Below the pieces are notes generated by a model. That model ran no database searches. It had not been told where the DNA came from and saw only the letters and a list, made by a program, of their open reading frames with translations. Of a stretch of 64,000 nucleotides of DNA, positions 1-10,574 are shown piece by piece. The stretch is from Allium sativum (lineage: Eukaryota; Streptophyta; Magnoliopsida; Asparagales; Amaryllidaceae). The stretch is taken from NCBI GenBank assembly GCA_030737875.1, contig CM060912.1, positions 122,216,993 to 122,280,992 of the forward strand. Direction: 5' to 3'. Positions within the stretch are counted from its first letter, which is position 1. The number at the start of each line of letters is the position of its first letter. Position numbers and translations under genes: made by a program.

Positions 1-1992
1 TATATGCAAATTTGGTTGATTATTATATGCAAGTTTGGATGATCATTATGCAAGTTGGTTTAATCATTATGTATGACACATGTTGCTATGTTATGCAAGT
101 TTGGGTTGATCATGTTATCATGTTATGCAAGTTAAACTTGAGGTTTTGAGCATAAAGCTCCAAGCTTTATATTAAAGGTTGCATTTTGGCAACATGAAAG
201 TTATCATATCCCTTATGATAACTTGCATGTGAGGCAAAATGTGAACTTCTAGCAACTTCTACATGTTATTTATCACCATGTATCACTCATATGCTAAGTT
301 TGGTTTTATGCATGCTTTTGAAGCCTAATAATGCAATATGCAAGTATATGAACATATGTACATTTCATATGCCACCATGTTAAACTTGTGGCTTCAACAC
401 CTTTATGTCATGGTTATGCCAAGCTCCCTATTTTATCCTTTATGCGTTGTTGCGATTATGTAAACGATGGGATTACGTTGGGGTTGGGTAACATAATGAC
501 ATGAACATGATTTTTGTAACATGACGTGATATGTTAACTTGTAATTATGTTTTGGAAACATAATGGACATGACACTTAGAAAATATGAGTGTGGCCAACT
601 CGAGGTTGGGTTGAGTTTGTAGCATAAATCTACCCGGACCCGCCCGGCTTAACTAGTGGCTACAAACAATAGGACCCAATGTGAGAAGTTGGTCATGTTG
701 TGCTCGAACCCGAGGTTAGACCTAGTTGTGGTGTAAAGCTACCCGGACCCGCCCGGCTTAACTAGTAACCACAACAAAGTCTAATGTGAGAGGTTAAAGC
801 GCATTAAGTTAATTAATGCCTCCTGATTAGGGTTAAGTCATGGTCCACTTAATACTTAACCAATTTGGGCTTGATGGATTAATCGAGGTTAAGTCAGGAG
901 CCTTGGGTACTCTTAACCGATTTAATCCATGTTTGGATCGGGTTAACCACATTTAACCCGTTAAGAAACCCTAGTTGCGTGGTCCTTTTCAGCAGTAACC
1001 TTCTAGATGTATCATAAGACCCTAGGACTAGGCTAGGGTAGGGCACGATTACTGGGCTGATTGTAAGAGACCAAAAGAGACGGCTGAATGATACCCCGGT
1101 TGTTCAGGAGGACCATGGTCGTGCACATCAAGTCCGGAGTTGAACACGGGCAACGGTAGGTTTGGACTGTGCATCATGGTATGGTGTCAGAGGGTTACAC
1201 CGTAGGGCCAGATACACCCTAGGGTGGACCCTGCACAGTCAACTACATTACATGATTAAGCCGCATGACACCGACACTTGACGAGTTAGGCTTATAGGGA
1301 GCCGATCGACTAGACTGTGTAGTTGGACCTTGATTTAGGCCACCTCATTATATTGGGCCAAGCTTAGGCCAAGGGATCAATTCTTGTTTTTACTTGACAT
1401 GTTAGAATGCTAGTACACCCGTGGTGCGAAACTTAACCTTGATTATGCGATGACACCTTTATCTATCTTGTTAGTTAATCACCATGCCAGTATGTTGTTA
1501 TCCTTATGTTCATCTCAGCTTCTCATGCCAGTTAACTTTACTAGTTCATAGACAGATAGTAGTAGGGCTTACCAGTCTTTTTGACTGACCCGTTTTCTTT
1601 CGCCTCTTTTCTTCCGTTTCCCCCCCCCAAAGGTCCTCAGGGTGGGAACATTGGAGCTTAGCTTGGATCTTTACAGCTTGCTTACTGGATTTGCTCATGT
1701 ACGGTCTCGGACATTGAGCTAGTTATGGTTTATCACTTCATTTTGGGGATAGTACTTTATGTATTTCAGTTTTTAAGTTTATGCTCGACTTTGTTTGTTG
1801 GAAAATAATGATCAAGTACTTTGTTGTAACTTAACTATGGTTTTGAAATGCTAGTTTTATCCGCTGCTTTACTACTCTGTTTTACTTATATATTCTGTCT
1901 TGTGATATCTGCATGCATGTTTACCTTGTTTAAACGCCCATCCTAAGCTAGTGTGCTTGCAAGAGTCACCCTGGCGGAGGTGGGGTGTTACA
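1..1992 (+). repeat. E1 5' LTR (3' two thirds; truncated by window edge)
   Basis: Direct repeat of about 14396-16378, ending GGTGTTACA directly before the primer-binding site. Compared with the 3' copy it holds an extra segment of about 10 bp near 1365 (AGGCCAAGCTT duplicated). It opens with two to three copies of the 23-bp ATATGCAAGTTTGGTTGATC repeat that is longer in the 3' copy. The intact 3' LTR is 3,042 bp after removing E4, so about 1,050 bp of this LTR lie left of the window. Confidence 0.9.
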
Positions 1993-1994
1993 TT

Positions 1995-2006
1995 TGGTAT
2001 CAGAGC
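1995..2006 (+). promoter_or_regulatory. E1 primer-binding site (tRNA-iMet)
   Basis: TGGTATCAGAGC, two bases after the LTR end at 1992, is the classic site complementary to the 3' end of plant initiator tRNA-Met. It fixes the 5' LTR boundary. Confidence 0.9.
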
Positions 2007-2161
2007 ATAAGGTTTACAAGATTTGAGCAAAAGTGTTTTTGAAACTTACCTTTTGAAAAACTATTTTCAAAACCAATTAAGTGTTTTCCAAGAAAAGTCT
2101 AGTTATTTTAAAAAAGCTATTCCCCAAAAGCCATAGCACTATCCTTCGTTCCTTCGTTCTG

Positions 2162-2185
2162 AATCTTTCTTTTTCTTCGTTTTAG
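2162..2185 (+). promoter_or_regulatory. Candidate splice acceptor immediately before E1 gag start
   Basis: A pyrimidine-rich run of about 20 bases ends in TTTTAG, and the gag ATG follows after a single base (2187). It fits a plant 3' splice site well. A matching GTAAGC donor sits in the LTR (14255 in the 3' copy). Splicing from that donor to this site would remove the rest of the LTR and the primer site. Inference from sequence only. Confidence 0.45.
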
Positions 2186-2186
2186 T

Positions 2187-3245
2187 ATGGCCGATCGCTT
2201 TAACATCCCAGAAGGCGTACAAGTACCCGTCTGGTTCCGAAGATTTATGGAGGCAAGGGCGAATGAAGCCGGCCCCGCGAACATTCCTCCTCCTTTCCCC
2301 GTCGCTAACATCTCTCCTCCTCCCGTAGCTGAGGTTCCTCCTCCCCCTCAGCATCTGCAAGAGGATTTCGCAAAGCTTTGCACAGACTTTAAGGCGATGG
2401 GTTGCAAGAATTTTGTCGGAACGGAGACTTCTATGGAGGCAAGAAACTGGTTAAAGGAAACTGAAGACCTCTTTGCTATCTTTGATGTGGAAGATCGTAG
2501 GAAAGTTCTGTTGGCGGTATGGCTATTGAAAGGGGAAGCTGCTTATTGGTGGGGTAGTCACCACCACTACTAGACCCATCGAAACTTGGGATGACTTTAG
2601 GAGAAGGTTTAGACTAAAGTTTCTATCATCGACAGAAGAGAACCTTCAGATGGAGAGGTTCCTATCTCTAAGGCAAGGGGACATGACAGTTAGGGAATAC
2701 GTGGATAAGTTTAATCAACTTGCTCGGTTCGGTCTAGAATTGGTAAACACAGCTTGGAAGAAGGCCCTACACTTTTCTCTAGGATTGAACGAGCCATTGC
2801 GCGGTTTGGCCATGTCTCATATACCCATGGGGGCGACTTTTGAGAGTTTGGTGAATATGGCCCTACTTCAAGAGGAAGATAAGAGTGGCAAGAAGGAGGT
2901 CAAGGCAAATGAGTCCCAAGGCAAGAAGGAAGATACCGAGAAAAGAGATAGGAACAACAACAAGGCAAGAAAGACAAGAAATTGCAACTTTTGTAGGATC
3001 ACTGGGCACATAGCAAAGGATTGTAGAAAGAAGAAAAGGAAGTTGGGAGGATGCTTTCATTGTGGAGAGGCTGGACATTTTAGCAAGGATTGCCCCAAGA
3101 AGCAAGGACAAGGGCAAGGACAAACTCAGCAAGTAAGACCCTCTGGAGGGCAATTGCAGGCTCTCCTCGCTCTTCCAGCTTTTGATCGAGGTAGTGTTTT
3201 TATAGAAATTCATGTTTACATTTTTTTGATTTTCCTGTTCGCACC
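2187..3245 (+). pseudogene. E1 gag (frameshifted)
   Basis: The first frame (2187-2573) starts with a proline-rich N-terminus and the beginning of a retrotransposon gag domain, up to an AYWWG motif. It stops at TAG because of a frameshift near 2555. The gag domain resumes in the next frame (about 2553-3309). It ends in two CCHC zinc knuckles, CNFCRITGHIAKDC and CFHCGEAGHFSKDC, which in the family package the RNA. A second frameshift between about 3190 and 3246 separates it from protease. The duplicated knuckle and the preceding Lys-rich stretch resemble E2 gag. No functional product is expected. Confidence 0.85.
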
Positions 3246-4583
3246 TTATTTGATTCTGGCGCATCGCATAGTTTTATCTCTTCTGATATTGTTGAAAGTT
3301 TGCACCTAAGTACTAGCCTAGTTGAGGATCCCGTTTGTGTTTCAAATCCAATTGGGGGTTCCGCCCATCTGTCTATGATTTGTGTGGATTTGAAAATTTC
3401 TATCTTGGTCGTAGAATTCACGTGTAGTGCTTATGTTCTCGGGGTCACGGGATATGGGTTAGTCTTGGGCATGGATTGGTTGTCCAGTTATGGAGCCATC
3501 CTCGATTGTGAGCATAGGGTGGAGAGGCTCATGACTCGCCTCGGTAACACCCTAGAAATTTCTTGTAACCCTAGAGGTCCCGTCATGTTATGTTATCTTG
3601 AATCTCTCGACTCGTCCATCGATGATCTGCAATCTGTAAGGGCGGTCCGAGACTATCCCGATGTCTTTGAAGAAGTTAAGGGGTTACCCCCTAAACGAGA
3701 GATAGATTTCCGCATTTATCTAGTTGATAATGCCAAGCCAGTATCATTGCCCGTTAGGCACATGGCCCCTCGTGAAAGAAGGGAGCTCAGTAAGCAAATC
3801 AAGGAGTTGCTTGAGAAGAAATTTATTAGGCGAAGCATTTCTGAATGGGGTGCTTCGGTGGTATTCGCTACTAAGGCGGATGGTTCGCTTCGTCTATGTG
3901 TTGATTATCGAGAGTTGAACAAGCTGATAAAGAAGAATATGCACCCGTTACCGAGAATTGATGATCTCTTTGACCAGCTTGTAGATGCTTCTGTTTTCTC
4001 TCAGCTCGATCTAGCCACCGGATTCCATCAGCTTAGAGTGGCTGAGGATAGTATCGATAAAACTGCATTTAGGACTCCAGACGGATTCTTTGAATGGCTT
4101 GTCATGCCATTCGGTTTGACTAATGCACCCGCCTACTTCGTAGATTTGATGAGTAGAGTGTTCAGGGAGTTCCTTAACAAGTTCGTGGTTGTCTTCGTGG
4201 ATGATATTATGATCTTCTCAAAGGATGAGGAAGAACATGCTAGGCATCTCAAGGAAGTGATGGATACGCTTAGAGCGCATCAGTTGAAAACCAAGTTCTC
4301 CAAATGTCATTTTTTGGACATATAGTTTCTAAGCAAGGCATAGCGGTGGATCCCGCGAAAGTGGTTGTGGTTCAAGACTGGAAGACTCCTAGGAATGCAA
4401 CCGAAGTGAGAAGTTTTCTCGGTTTGGCGGGCTACTATAGGAAGTTCATCAGGGACTTCGCTAAGATTTCGACCCCTATTACTAAGTTAACAAAGAAGGA
4501 CTTAGTCTTTGCATGGGACTTGGACTGTGAGCTTGCTTTTCAAAGGCTCAAGAGAGCCCTTACCTCAGCTACAGTTTTGGCAA
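3246..4583 (+). pseudogene. E1 protease and reverse transcriptase (broken)
   Basis: Protease active site DSGAS lies at about 3252, reading into the open frame that runs to 4325. RT follows with [27 protein letters not shown] and the catalytic FVDD box at about 4195-4206. The frame stops at 4325 because about 15 bases are missing relative to E2 (after KCHF). It continues in another frame (4304-4583) with the RT thumb/connection ([10 protein letters not shown]). Homology ends at about 4583, at the start of RNase H. Decayed copy. Confidence 0.88.
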
Positions 4584-5050
4584 CATGGATTGGCACTTGT
4601 TTTCATGAGATAGTTTTCTGCGTGGGATACCGTATAGTATGTAAACGAGATCCAAGATTCACTAACGAATCTTGGAAAGCTTGCATGAAACCGTGAGTAC
4701 GCAGTTGGGTGAAAGCCAAGTATTTTAGGCAAAGAATAAGTGGAAGTGGAACGAGAGGCAACGGTGAAATGAGTTCTAACTCATATTTTGGGAACAAGAA
4801 TTAAGAACTACGGAATTGGGAAGATAAAAGACGGTTAGGGCACGATGGGATTAAGCACAAGAAAATGCGGCTTAGAAGATTGAAGTCTAGATACGCGCAT
4901 TTAATCTCTTTCTAAGAGTATATCCTTGATCCTTATTGTTCCGTAGAGCTTACTCGCATGCTACCTTTTAAGTATATCCTCTCAGTCCTATCCTCAATCT
5001 TAGTTCTGTTACAAACCCCCTAAGGAGTATGGCTAGCCTATTTGTGATAT
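4584..5050 (+). other. Unrelated 467-bp segment replacing E1 RNase H and integrase N-terminus
   Basis: Where E2 has RNase H, the HHCC zinc domain and the first part of the integrase, E1 holds about 467 bp that I cannot relate to any retroelement coding domain. It has stops in all frames. It may be non-homologous filler from break repair or leader sequence of another element. Both borders are abrupt: RT homology stops near 4583 and integrase homology starts near 5075. Confidence 0.55.
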
Positions 5051-6156
5051 ATGGTTGGGGTGAAGAAGTTCGCCACCAAACTATTTGGGCTTTATGGGAT
5101 ATGGGTAATAATTGATAGATTTACAAAGAGAGCCCATTTTATTCCGGTGAAAAGCAAGAGGACCGTATCGTGGCTAGCATATGTTTATCTTCAAAAGATA
5201 GTGCGGCTGCATGGAGTTCCTTCTAGCATTGTTAGCGATCGTGACCCAATTTTCACTAGCCAGTTCTAGAACAGTTTGCAAGAAGCAATGGGTACGCGAT
5301 TGAATCTGAGTACAGCCTATCACCCCCGGACGGATGGCCAAACCGAAAGGGTGAATAGAGTGCTAGAAGATCTTTTGAGGTTTTGTGTTCTCGACTTCGG
5401 TGGTACTTGGGAAGACCACCTTCCTCTTGTAGAGTTTGCTTATAATAATAACTATCAAGCCAGCATAGGGATGGCACCATTTGAAGCTTCGTATGGGAGG
5501 CCGTGCAAGCCACCAACATGTTGGTGGGAAGACGACGGATAAGCTTATAATTGAGCCCGACATGATATGGGACACATCCGAGAGGGTTGAATTGATTCGA
5601 AGACGGATAAGAACGGCCCAAGACAGACAGAAATCCTATGCAGACAAGCGAAGGACAGACTTGGAATTTAAAATTGGAGATATTGTCTTTGTGAAGATTT
5701 CTCCTTTGCGAAATATGGTTCGCTGACACCAAGGATCGTAGGACCCTTCCCTACTATAGAAAGAGTCAGGAAGATGACTTATAAGGTGGAATTGCCGAGA
5801 AGCTGGCCGGAGTGCATAATGTCTTTCATGTCTCGCATCTCCGGAAGTGTTTGCACAGACCCGCCAAAGTGGTTGAACCAAGTATTCTTGAAGACATGGA
5901 GGTAGAGGATGAAGCAACCCTGAGACGAGCTCCGATTCGTATCATGGAAATGAAGACAAAGAAGCTAAGAAGCAAAGAAGTTAAGCTTGTTAAGGCGCAA
6001 TGGAGTGAAACAGAGGGAGACGCAACTTGGGAAACCAAGGAGAAGAGGCGCGTGCTTTATCCATTTCTCTTGGAGGACACATTTTCAATCTCTTTTCCTA
6101 GATTGGTATATCTTCCCTTTGCTATCCATGCTTATCTAGTTTATCTTGTTTCGTAA
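5051..6156 (+). pseudogene. E1 integrase core and chromodomain-like tail (broken)
   Basis: The first piece (5051-5269) covers the integrase core with VSDRDPIF. It is cut by TAG at 5267-5269, where relatives including E2 have Trp (TGG). The same frame resumes with the [12 protein letters not shown] box, so the catalytic Glu is kept here. It stops again at 5542. Two further frameshifts lead to KSYADKRRTDLEFKIGDIVF (to 5726) and then to HNVFHVSHLRKC. The last piece ends in a chromodomain-like tail with VKAQWSETEGDATWETKE, as in Tekay-type chromoviruses. Confidence 0.87.
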
Positions 6157-6687
6157 ATCTTGTCATGAGAACCTTAGGTAGAAACCCTTGGTTGAAACAT
6201 GTATTTGAAACATGTTATGTTTGATATTTGCAAGTGGTTGCAAGTGTTTGCAAGTGGATACTCGTGGATGCATAATACACGTTAGGCACTAAGATCGGCT
6301 CACACACTTTCATACCGCATATGCATGAGTGTTTATGCTTATTCATGGATGAAAACTTGTTATGTTATCACGTGGATGTTGCATATGGATGAATGTTATG
6401 TGCACTCATGTAGAGATTATAAATTATGTTAGGAATTTGCATACATATGGACTCATTTCACTAACATATTTTGCATTAAGGGGGTTTACTGAATCAGTAA
6501 CCTCCTGATTTTCGCATTAGATAAGTACATATACACACACCTTTGCATATGATCATACAGCATTTAGAACCTTTTAAGGACAATGATTGCTAGTGGATGA
6601 TGTTTTGAGTAGATGGATGATGGATGGTAGGATACGTTCTTCCTAACTTGGAGATTTCGGGGACGAAATCCTTTAAGGAGGGGAGAA
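6157..6687 (+). other. E1 3' untranslated region and polypurine tract
   Basis: About 520 bp of noncoding sequence. It ends with GGGGACGAAATC (also upstream of the E2 3' LTR at about 59610) and the purine run AAGGAGGGGAGAA at 6675-6687, which primes plus-strand DNA synthesis in the family. The 3' LTR starts directly after it. Confidence 0.8.
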
Positions 6688-6855
6688 TGTAACAACCCGT
6701 ATTTTTGAATAACATGTTATAACATAAATGGAGGCAGAATTAAACTGTAAAATCTGAATCAAGGGAAACGGGCTGTGCCATTGCGTTCGTCTCGGAAAAA
6801 TACGCGAAATAGAGTCCGAGTTTTCGAAAATCGGAGTCCGTATGACCAAGATATG
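6688..6855 (+). repeat. E1 3' LTR, part 1 (interrupted by E4)
   Basis: Starts TGTAACAACCCG after the polypurine tract. Includes a block (CGTCTCGGAAAAATACGCGA, then GTCCGAGTTTTCG) shared with solo LTR E6 at about 38733, which shows the two families are related. It breaks off at the E4 target site ATATG (6851-6855). Confidence 0.9.
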
Positions 6856-7839
6856 TGTAATAACCCGAAAATGCGAGCCAGTTTGAAATTTTTATTTTGG
6901 CAATTTTGACGAATTTTGAATATTTAAAATGGATTATTTTAAATAATATCGACGAGAAATTTATTTTGAATATAATTCGACGTATATATTATACGCGTCG
7001 TCATTAGAATATAAATATTTATATTTAATTATAAATAGAATTGAAAATGGCGCGGTAGTTCGATAATTCGATTTCAAACTTCAATTGAATGTACCGGGTG
7101 CAAAACAATCCGGATTTTAGTGAAACCAAAAATAATGGGATCTAATTGTGAATATCTTTCCAACGAATCCGAAAAATCAAGATTTCATATCGGGAATCAA
7201 AAGATATGTCCAGTTGAAAATTCTGAATAGTCGCTATGGAATTCAGGCCCTTAAAAATAGACATTTTGCAAACGACCTCGGATTTCGACGAAACCAGTTT
7301 TGTTGGGTCCGTGATGTCAAATTATTGCTAGGTTTCAAATTTCATAATTTTTCGAATCAATATGTGAGCGTAGCATAGGAAAACGTGTTTTGACCATTTC
7401 AGTTGATTTTAGTCGACTGGAAATTGGCCATTTTACATACGGTCTCAGAATTCGACGAAACTAGTTTTGTTAGGACCGTATCTTCAATACGAAGCTAGAA
7501 AATATTTTTCTGGAATTTTTCTAGTTAGTATGTGACCCCAGTAATTTGAAATGTACGTTTAAAATTCAATATAGCGATTTAAGTGTAAATTTAACAGGAA
7601 CTGATTCAAACAGTCGAATCAGCTTACGATACATATCCCATTGTGTTCGGAATGGGGGTGAAACGCTATGGGCGACAGTCGGTGGACCTCGTTTAGAGGT
7701 CGTATGTAAAAGTCAAACTTTTTAATAATTAAATAATAAAATAAAAAAAAAATATATTCTCTCTCCCTATAACCTTTGGCCCCCCCCGGTTTTCGTTTAA
7801 CAGAAAGAAAAGAAAAAAAAAAGAAAAAAAAAAAGAAAA

Positions 7840-8114
7840 TTGAAATCGAAATCGCGATCCCCCCCCCCCCCCCCCCGTAGCCATCGTCGCCGTCGCCCCT
7901 CCCCGATGGACCCCGCGACCCCCTCCCTCAGCTCGCCGCCCTCCCCTTCTCCTCCTCCGCCACCTCGAAGCTCCGACCCCCCCTGCCCTAATCGACAGCC
8001 GCAAAACCCCCGCCTCTCCCATTCGCCGACGCCGCCCTCTGAACCCCCACCTCCGCACCTCCGGCGCGTCCGCCACGAGCCCCCCTCACTGACGAACGGA
8101 GAAGCCCCCCCTGT
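7840..8114 (+). other. GC-rich C-tract block with splice-donor-like end inside E4
   Basis: A run of about 18 C at 7859-7876 begins roughly 250 bp of CCNCC-rich sequence in otherwise AT-rich DNA, ending CCCTGTAAGTTTTT, a donor-like GT at 8113. It translates as a Pro/Ser-rich low-complexity frame (7840-8124), which I do not accept as a protein. It resembles a plant 5' leader in composition. It could be the LTR transcript leader or a captured gene fragment. Confidence 0.4.
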
Positions 8115-8116
8115 AA

Positions 8117-8245
8117 GTTTTTAACTGAAATTTATTTATTATATAAACTGATTTGATTTATTTTTTTTTAACTGAAATTTATTTATTATATAAACTGATT
8201 TGGTTTATTTTATAAACTGAAATTTGTTATATAAACTGAATTTTA
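8117..8245 (+). repeat. Short tandem repeat (about 50 bp, 2.5 copies) in E4
   Basis: The unit contains TTTAACTGAAATTTATTTAT followed by TATAAACTGATTTG. It occurs twice almost intact and once shortened, directly after the GC-rich block. Confidence 0.6.
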
Positions 8246-8465
8246 TGTAGGTGGTAAAGTTTTAAAAAGGTAATCTTTTATATTTTTAAAGTATTAAAAA
8301 TATAGTCTTTACTATATAGGTGATGTCAAAATATGATTTTTATATTTTTAAAGTATTAAAAATATGATCTTTATAGGATAGAGAAGTTAAAAATATCATC
8401 TTTGTATATGTAGCAGAATAAAAATCTGATTTTTATTTTATATACGTTGAGATAAAGTGGTAGTT

Positions 8466-8705
8466 TTTATAAAGGCGAAAACTTTATTTTTATAAAGGCG
8501 AAAACTTTATTTTTATAAAGGCGAAAACTTTATTTTTTATAAAGGCGAAAACTTTATTTTTATAAAGGCGAAAACTTTATTCTTTATAAAGGCGAAAACT
8601 TTATTTTTATAAAGGCGAAAACTTTATTTTTATAAAGGCGAAAACTTTATTTTTATAAAGGCGAAATCTATATTTTTATAGGGGCGAAATCTATATTTTT
8701 GAAAT
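8466..8705 (+). repeat. 23-bp minisatellite, about 10 copies, in E4
   Basis: The unit ATAAAGGCGAAAACTTTATT plus TTT recurs head to tail about ten times. The last two copies are altered (GGCGAAATCTATA). There are no unique spacers between units. Confidence 0.88.
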
Positions 8706-9869
8706 AGAATTTTTATCTATATATTAGCGGGAAGGAAATATGATTTTTATATATTGAATAGCATTGTAAAAAATTCGATTTTTAAATATATGAAGTGATT
8801 ATAAAAATATGATTTTTAAATTGAAAACGAACAAATAAAAATGTGATTTTTATTTTAAAGACATCAAAATATAAAAATGTGATTTTTATGTATATAGTGA
8901 CTACGGGCACAAGAAGACGATAAAAAGGCGAGGATGAAGAAGATTTCTATAAAAGAAGTGTCGTGAAGTTGGATAGCTTTCGGTGAGAATTTCTCACTCT
9001 TCAATTTATTTTCTAGTTATATATATATACTAGGATGCAGACGGTGTTTAGTAGCACCCGACACAATCGTCCACAGACCATGGACTTGTTTGTTTGGCTG
9101 TTTGGTGATTGATTGCGATATTGGTTTGAATGTGGTTTGTGGTGTGAAAAATCGAATCGATAAATTGGTTAGGATTAGACGTGCGTCGTTATAAGGCGAA
9201 GGAGTAAGGCTAGGTTAGACTCTTACTCCAAATTTTGTGGTTTGCATAACGAAAGTGATTTGATTGATGTGTGAATGGCGTGGGCCTTCACTAGACCGGG
9301 GATAAGGCTAGGCCTCGTCCCGTTTCTAGTATCGTGCCGTTATGCCGCCGAAATTTTCTAAAATATGTTAGAAAAATAAAAATATCATTTTTATTGAATA
9401 AATGAACTGAATAGAAATATAAGTGTTAAAATAAATTGTTTTATCGTTAAAAATATAATTTTTAACGTGAAAGTGAATAAATAAATATTTATAAACAAAT
9501 CGGCCGATTTGTTTATATACACTGATTTGACTGATATTGATTGGGTCGATAAATTTTACACATCGCCTAACTGCACAAATAAAATCTGTGTTCGATTGTT
9601 TGAAACCCCACACGGGTGTTGGGAAGAAATTTGAAGTTCACTCATCCTGATTGATTAAATACGTCGGTCGATTGATTGACGGGCTGTTATAAGCGTTAGA
9701 TATCTTTATTTGATGCTTATACAGTGTAGTGCACTTTGGTTGATGGTTGATTATTTTTCAGTGCTATAATATACATGTGTTGTATGGAATCCATATAATT
9801 AACGTTATATGGTGATTGATTGGGCCTCATTCCAATCGGGAAAATAAGGAATATTATAAAAGAAAATTC

Positions 9870-10150
9870 ATGTGTTGAATATAAAAATAGTCATGTGTTG
9901 ACGATGTTCATGTGTTGAGTGAAATATTTTATATAATAAAATTTACATCTTTATCATATTTACGATTAGAATCTACTTTACGGTAGAAGTCTAATTAAAA
10001 TCAAACGATAGATACCATAGTTTTATAAAATATTTTACATAACAAAAATAGTGATGTGTTGACAGTACTCATGTGTTGAGATTAGTCGTGTGTTGAAAAA
10101 AATATAGATTTATGTGTTGAATGGGATAAATATTCATTTGTTGAATAAAA
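9870..10150 (+). repeat. Dispersed ATGTGTTGA repeats in E4
   Basis: CATGTGTTGA or a one-base variant appears about eight times in 280 bp, in diverged AT-rich context. It looks like a degenerate tandem array. Confidence 0.5.
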
Positions 10151-10412
10151 GAAGTTGTGAAAAATATAAAGCCGTGTTGATTAGAGATACGTTATTTTGA
10201 CGCGAACGATGTTTATATCGATTTTATTCGTTTTATAATGAATATGGAAAAGTGATTTCAAAATTTAATATTTTGAAAAGAAATTCAAATTGAATTAGAT
10301 TAAAAATCCAAATGGAAATTTTGTTGAATCAATTTGAAATGAATTCGAATCGAATAGAAAATGAATTCGATTCGAATTGAATAGAAAGTGAATTTGAATT
10401 CGAACGAAATAG

Positions 10413-10574
10413 AAAATGAATTGAATTGAAAACAATTTCGAAATGAACTGAATTGAAAACGATTTCGAAATGAACTGAATTGAAAACGATTTCGAAATGA
10501 ACTGAATTGAAAACGATTTCGAAATGAATTGAATTGAAAACGATTTCGAAATGAATTGAATTGAAAACGAATTC
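10413..10574 (+). repeat. 27-bp tandem repeat, six copies, in E4
   Basis: The unit GAAATGAACTGAATTGAAAA followed by CGATTTC is repeated six times with one to three changes per copy, inside a wider GAATTGAA-rich tract (about 10280-10720). Because 27 is divisible by three, it creates a fake reading frame on the minus strand with a nine-residue repeat (SFSIQFISK). Confidence 0.88.

Noticed and set aside
7840..8124. Pro/Ser-rich 94-codon frame in E4
   Set aside because: Low-complexity translation of a C-rich tract; starts inside the poly-C region and lacks any conserved motif.
8466..8705. Regular repeats resembling a CRISPR array (also 10413-10574)
   Set aside because: Units are contiguous with no unique spacers and lie in a plant retroelement.
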